Shown here: positions 4,229-6,399 of the stretch, piece by piece | Layout: each line of letters begins with the position of its first letter | Numbering within the stretch: the stretch's first letter is position 1 | NCBI GenBank assembly: GCA_015493625.1 | Contig: WGCT01000195.1 | Span: 1 to 6,399 of the forward strand | DNA from: Draconibacterium sp. | GTDB lineage: Bacteria; Bacteroidota; Bacteroidia; Bacteroidales; Prolixibacteraceae | Direction of reading: 5' to 3' | DNA: 6,399 nucleotides | The notes under the pieces: generated by a model | Databases searched by the model: none | The model's input: the letters and a program-made list of their open reading frames with translations, nothing else | What the model was told of the DNA's origin: nothing | Made by a program: the position numbers and the translations under genes

Positions 4229-6399
4229 CTATTTTTTATAGACTACAAACTGGAAATCGTAATCTTCGTAACTAAGTCCACTTTTTATATTTATCACAAA
4301 ACTGTTAGATGTCTTATCGTTCACCCATACATTTGCATTCTCGTTTAGCGTTGCAATAACTATGTAACTATTGGCATTTGTAGCCGAAGCCATTGTAATT
4401 TTGTATCTTCCCGCCGAAACTCTACTCATTGAAAAACCATCAGACGAGCCATCGGTTCTAATACTAGGAATTGCGTAATTGCCATCGATATTACCATAAA
4501 TATAGGCTTTCATATCTGCGCTAGATCCCGAAGCATTTCCATGTACCTCTCCCACAACTATTTTATCTGTTGCTACAAAAGGCGTAGTTAAAAATCCATC
4601 AATTTCAACTTTACCTTTAAAGTATCCTGCAAAAGAACCCGACTTCTCAGCTTTTGCGTACAGAGCATAATGTATTCCACCAGCCGAACTATTTACTTCG
4701 GAATACAACCCGTACTTGGTGCCTGAGCCAGAACCTGTTAAGTTGATTTTCGAACCGTAATGGATATTCGAGCCGCCGCCAGACAATTCAGTATAGTTGC
4801 CATAATGAACTCCATTTCCATCACTATTCAATTCAGTATAGTTTCCATAGTGCGTTGCATTTGATGAGTTATCGATTAAGTTATGTGTTGCATACTGAAT
4901 TCCTGTTGCTGTTCCACCCATCCGGTTTCTTGTGCCGTAATGAATACCACTTCCCGAGCCATAAACATTATTGTAAACACCCGAATGTATTCCCGAGCCA
5001 GTATTCGACAACTGATTTCTTATCCCATACAAATCTCCTTCACCTGCACCAAACAGGTCGTTTCTTGCTGCAAAGCGATTGCCGTTACCCGAGCTGGCAT
5101 CAAGTGTTGAATAAACTCCATACTGATCTGCTTCGCTTGTATTGGTAATTATATTTCTAACAGCAATCTGATTTCCTGTTCCGGCACCAAACAATTCATT
5201 TTTTACACCAATGTGTTCGCCCGAGCCATTTCCGTAAATCTTGTTATGAACTCCGTAATGAGAACCACCTCCCGAATTGTAATTGTTTAGAGAAACCCCC
5301 ACTTGTAAGCCGCTTCCGCTTCCCGATACTTTAGTATAAACTCCATAATGCTGATTTGTTCCAGTACCCGACATGTCGTTATAAACTCCATAATGTTTGC
5401 CGTTTCCACTGTTCGACATGGTATTTTTAACTGCCACTTGCAAACCTGCACCGCTTCCCGACAACTCGGTAGTAACACCATAATGAGCTGCATCGCCGGT
5501 ATTTGAGATCTGAATAATTTCACCTGTCTGAACACCTGTTCCCAAACCAAAAAGCTTGTTAACAGTTCCCGTTCGTGTTCCGCTACCTTCTCCTATTATT
5601 TCGTTATATGTTCCAGCGTGATTACCTGCTCCTGCCACATTGGTCTTATTATATACCGCAAACTGGTCGCCCGAACCAAAATCTGTTATCGTATTTTTAA
5701 TTGCATAATGAACACCACTTCCTCCTCCGTTAATATTATTTTGCACAGCCACCTGTTCGCCGTCTCCGTTAGAAGTCATACTGGTATTTACACCAATCAT
5801 TTTTACATCACTCGAATTGTCATTTAAAATTTGTAGCGCATTTACATCAGTATTCGATGTTCCTGAACCGGTATTCTTAATATCTAATTTTGCAGCAGAA
5901 GCAGCTGTGTGACCAACAGAAATACTTCCTGTGTGATAAATATTATCAGTAACATCATCGGGAGAGGCGTCTGTTCCTACTTCTAGAAAATCAGCATCAG
6001 AGCTTCCTGAAGAGTTTGGTAATGTAATTGTATTTCCATCTGAAATACTTAGTTGGTCGCCTGAAACAGATAGAGTTTGTAATTCGTTTGTGTCGTCTCC
6101 ATCTGCTTCTGTAGTTAAATAACCATTATTAGCTACATAGTTATCCACCTGTGTTTCTGTTAAATGTGTATCGGCATCGGTAAAAGAGCCGCCACCATTT
6201 GATAAAGTTACGGTGCTACCTATTTTAGAAATGGTTTGCAACTCATTGGTGGCATCTCCATCTGCTTCTGTGGTTAAATAGCCATTGTTAGCTACAAATG
6301 CATCCACTTCTGTTTCTGTTAGATGAGTATCGGTATCAGTATCGGTAAAAGAGCCGCCACCATTTGAAAGCGTTACGGTATTTCCGGTTTTTGAAATGG
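4229..6399 (-). CDS. Large repetitive tail-fibre-like surface protein, N-terminus outside window
   Basis: The frame runs open to the right edge: 722 residues are visible, and the true start lies beyond 6399. Numbering here counts the GTG at 6305-6307 as residue 1; it is not the start, since the preceding 30 codons continue the same repeat. Order from the N-terminal side: two copies of a 53-55-residue repeat (LTETxVD...NNGYLTTEADGD); a linker (79-166, 5810-6073) containing NIYHTGSISVGHTAASAAKLDI, close to the 'tGNVGIGTxxPxAKLdV' motif of Bacteroidota tail-fibre-like proteins; 26 units of a 15-residue SGxHYGVYNxLSGSG repeat (167-557); a GYFKGKVEIDG joint (561-571) like the GYFNGxVxVtG motif that often follows such repeats; and a 121-residue C-terminal domain (572-692, 4232-4594) rich in beta-strand-like stretches. 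There is no cysteine, no catalytic motif, no T9SS sorting domain and no intramolecular chaperone (S74) domain at the end. It is probably a long extracellular fibre or adhesin. The route of export is unknown because the N-terminus is missing. Confidence 0.85.
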   Translation of the reverse strand, partial: ISKTGNTVTLSNGGGSFTDTDTDTHLTETEVDAFVANNGYLTTEADGDATNELQTISKIGSTVTLSNGGGSFTDADTHLTETQVDNYVANNGYLTTEADGDDTNELQTLSVSGDQLSISDGNTITLPNSSGSSDADFLEVGTDASPDDVTDNIYHTGSISVGHTAASAAKLDIKNTGSGTSNTDVNALQILNDNSSDVKMIGVNTSMTSNGDGEQVAVQNNINGGGSGVHYAIKNTITDFGSGDQFAVYNKTNVAGAGNHAGTYNEIIGEGSGTRTGTVNKLFGLGTGVQTGEIIQISNTGDAAHYGVTTELSGSGAGLQVAVKNTMSNSGNGKHYGVYNDMSGTGTNQHYGVYTKVSGSGSGLQVGVSLNNYNSGGGSHYGVHNKIYGNGSGEHIGVKNELFGAGTGNQIAVRNIITNTSEADQYGVYSTLDASSGNGNRFAARNDLFGAGEGDLYGIRNQLSNTGSGIHSGVYNNVYGSGSGIHYGTRNRMGGTATGIQYATHNLIDNSSNATHYGNYTELNSDGNGVHYGNYTELSGGGSNIHYGSKINLTGSGSGTKYGLYSEVNSSAGGIHYALYAKAEKSGSFAGYFKGKVEIDGFLTTPFVATDKIVVGEVHGNASGSSADMKAYIYGNIDGNYAIPSIRTDGSSDGFSMSRVSAGRYKITMASATNANSYIVIATLNENANVWVNDKTSNSFVINIKSGLSYEDYDFQFVVYKK
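4637..5809 (-). repeat. 26 tandem diverged units of 45 bp (15 residues)
   Basis: In translation the segment divides without gaps into 26 units: 25 of exactly 15 residues and one of 16 (unit 16, EADQYGVYSTLDASSG). The consensus is S-G-x-H/Q-Y/V-G/A-V-Y-N-x-L-S-G-S-G. Position 6 is almost always Gly or Ala, position 9 often Asn, position 15 usually Gly. At DNA level the units are strongly diverged, so the array is old or kept diverse, not a fresh expansion. The pattern suggests a repeating beta-structure such as a solenoid, with one or two short strands per unit; this is an inference. Confidence 0.9.
6074..6397 (-). repeat. Two tandem copies of a 53/55-codon repeat
   Basis: Copy A (6233-6397, 55 codons, ISKTGNTVTLSNGGG to NELQT) and copy B (6074-6232, 53 codons, ISKIGSTVTLSNGGG to NELQT) are nearly identical in protein and clearly similar in DNA. 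Copy A carries one extra Asp-Thr (TDTDTDT against TDADT), a 6-bp expansion near 6327-6345. The frame continues past the window edge, so further copies are likely. A degenerate third start, LSVSGDQLSISDGNTITL, follows at 6020-6073. Confidence 0.9.

Noticed and set aside
4855..5148. Plus-strand ORFs opposite the repeat array
   Set aside because: His/Cys/Ser-rich translations arise from the antisense of the Gly/Asn-rich repeats; there is no start context or domain.
4637..5809. CRISPR array, suggested by the 45-bp periodicity
   Set aside because: There are no identical repeats separated by unique spacers; the period is a coding repeat in one open frame.
6305..6307. GTG as the start of the large repeat protein
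   Set aside because: The frame is open to the window edge and the upstream codons encode the same 55-residue repeat, so this Val is internal.

Overview
The window comes from a Bacteroidota genome. The evidence is a type IX secretion (T9SS) C-terminal sorting domain, signal peptides ending in the '(F)AQ/FGQ' style of this phylum, a TPR sensor kinase with an HHRVKNN box paired with a LytTR regulator, a C-terminal outer-membrane barrel ending in Phe, AT-rich DNA and a near-consensus Bacteroidota promoter. A marine or sediment Bacteroidales/Marinilabiliales-like host is plausible, but the genus cannot be read from this sequence.

Layout. (1) 1-723 (+) is the 3' end of an outer-membrane beta-barrel protein. 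(2) 724-937 holds an uncertain 39-codon ORF with an inverted repeat, a probable promoter, and a leader able to fold over the start of the next gene. (3) 938-3631 (+) is a two-gene operon joined as TAAATG: a membrane TPR histidine kinase (HisKA_2 type) that starts at TTG, and its LytTR-type response regulator. (4) 3632-3742 lies between convergent genes and contains a strong intrinsic terminator followed by a cluster of short dyads. (5) 3743-6399 (-) is a second operon, read from right to left. It encodes a very large repetitive 'tail-fibre-like' protein, truncated by the right window edge, and 6 nt later a small exported protein with a T9SS type A sorting domain.

How the genes may work together. 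The kinase probably senses something through its exported TPR domain and passes phosphate to the LytTR regulator, which binds DNA; its targets cannot be seen here. The minus-strand pair looks like a cell-surface module: a long fibrous repeat protein plus a small T9SS cargo. Whether the kinase operon controls it is unknown, since its promoter is outside the window.

The most notable structures are a 26-unit, 15-residue repeat array with a hidden two/three-unit super-period in the large protein, and a predicted leader RNA fold covering the TTG start of the kinase. No mobile element, tRNA, rRNA or CRISPR array was seen.
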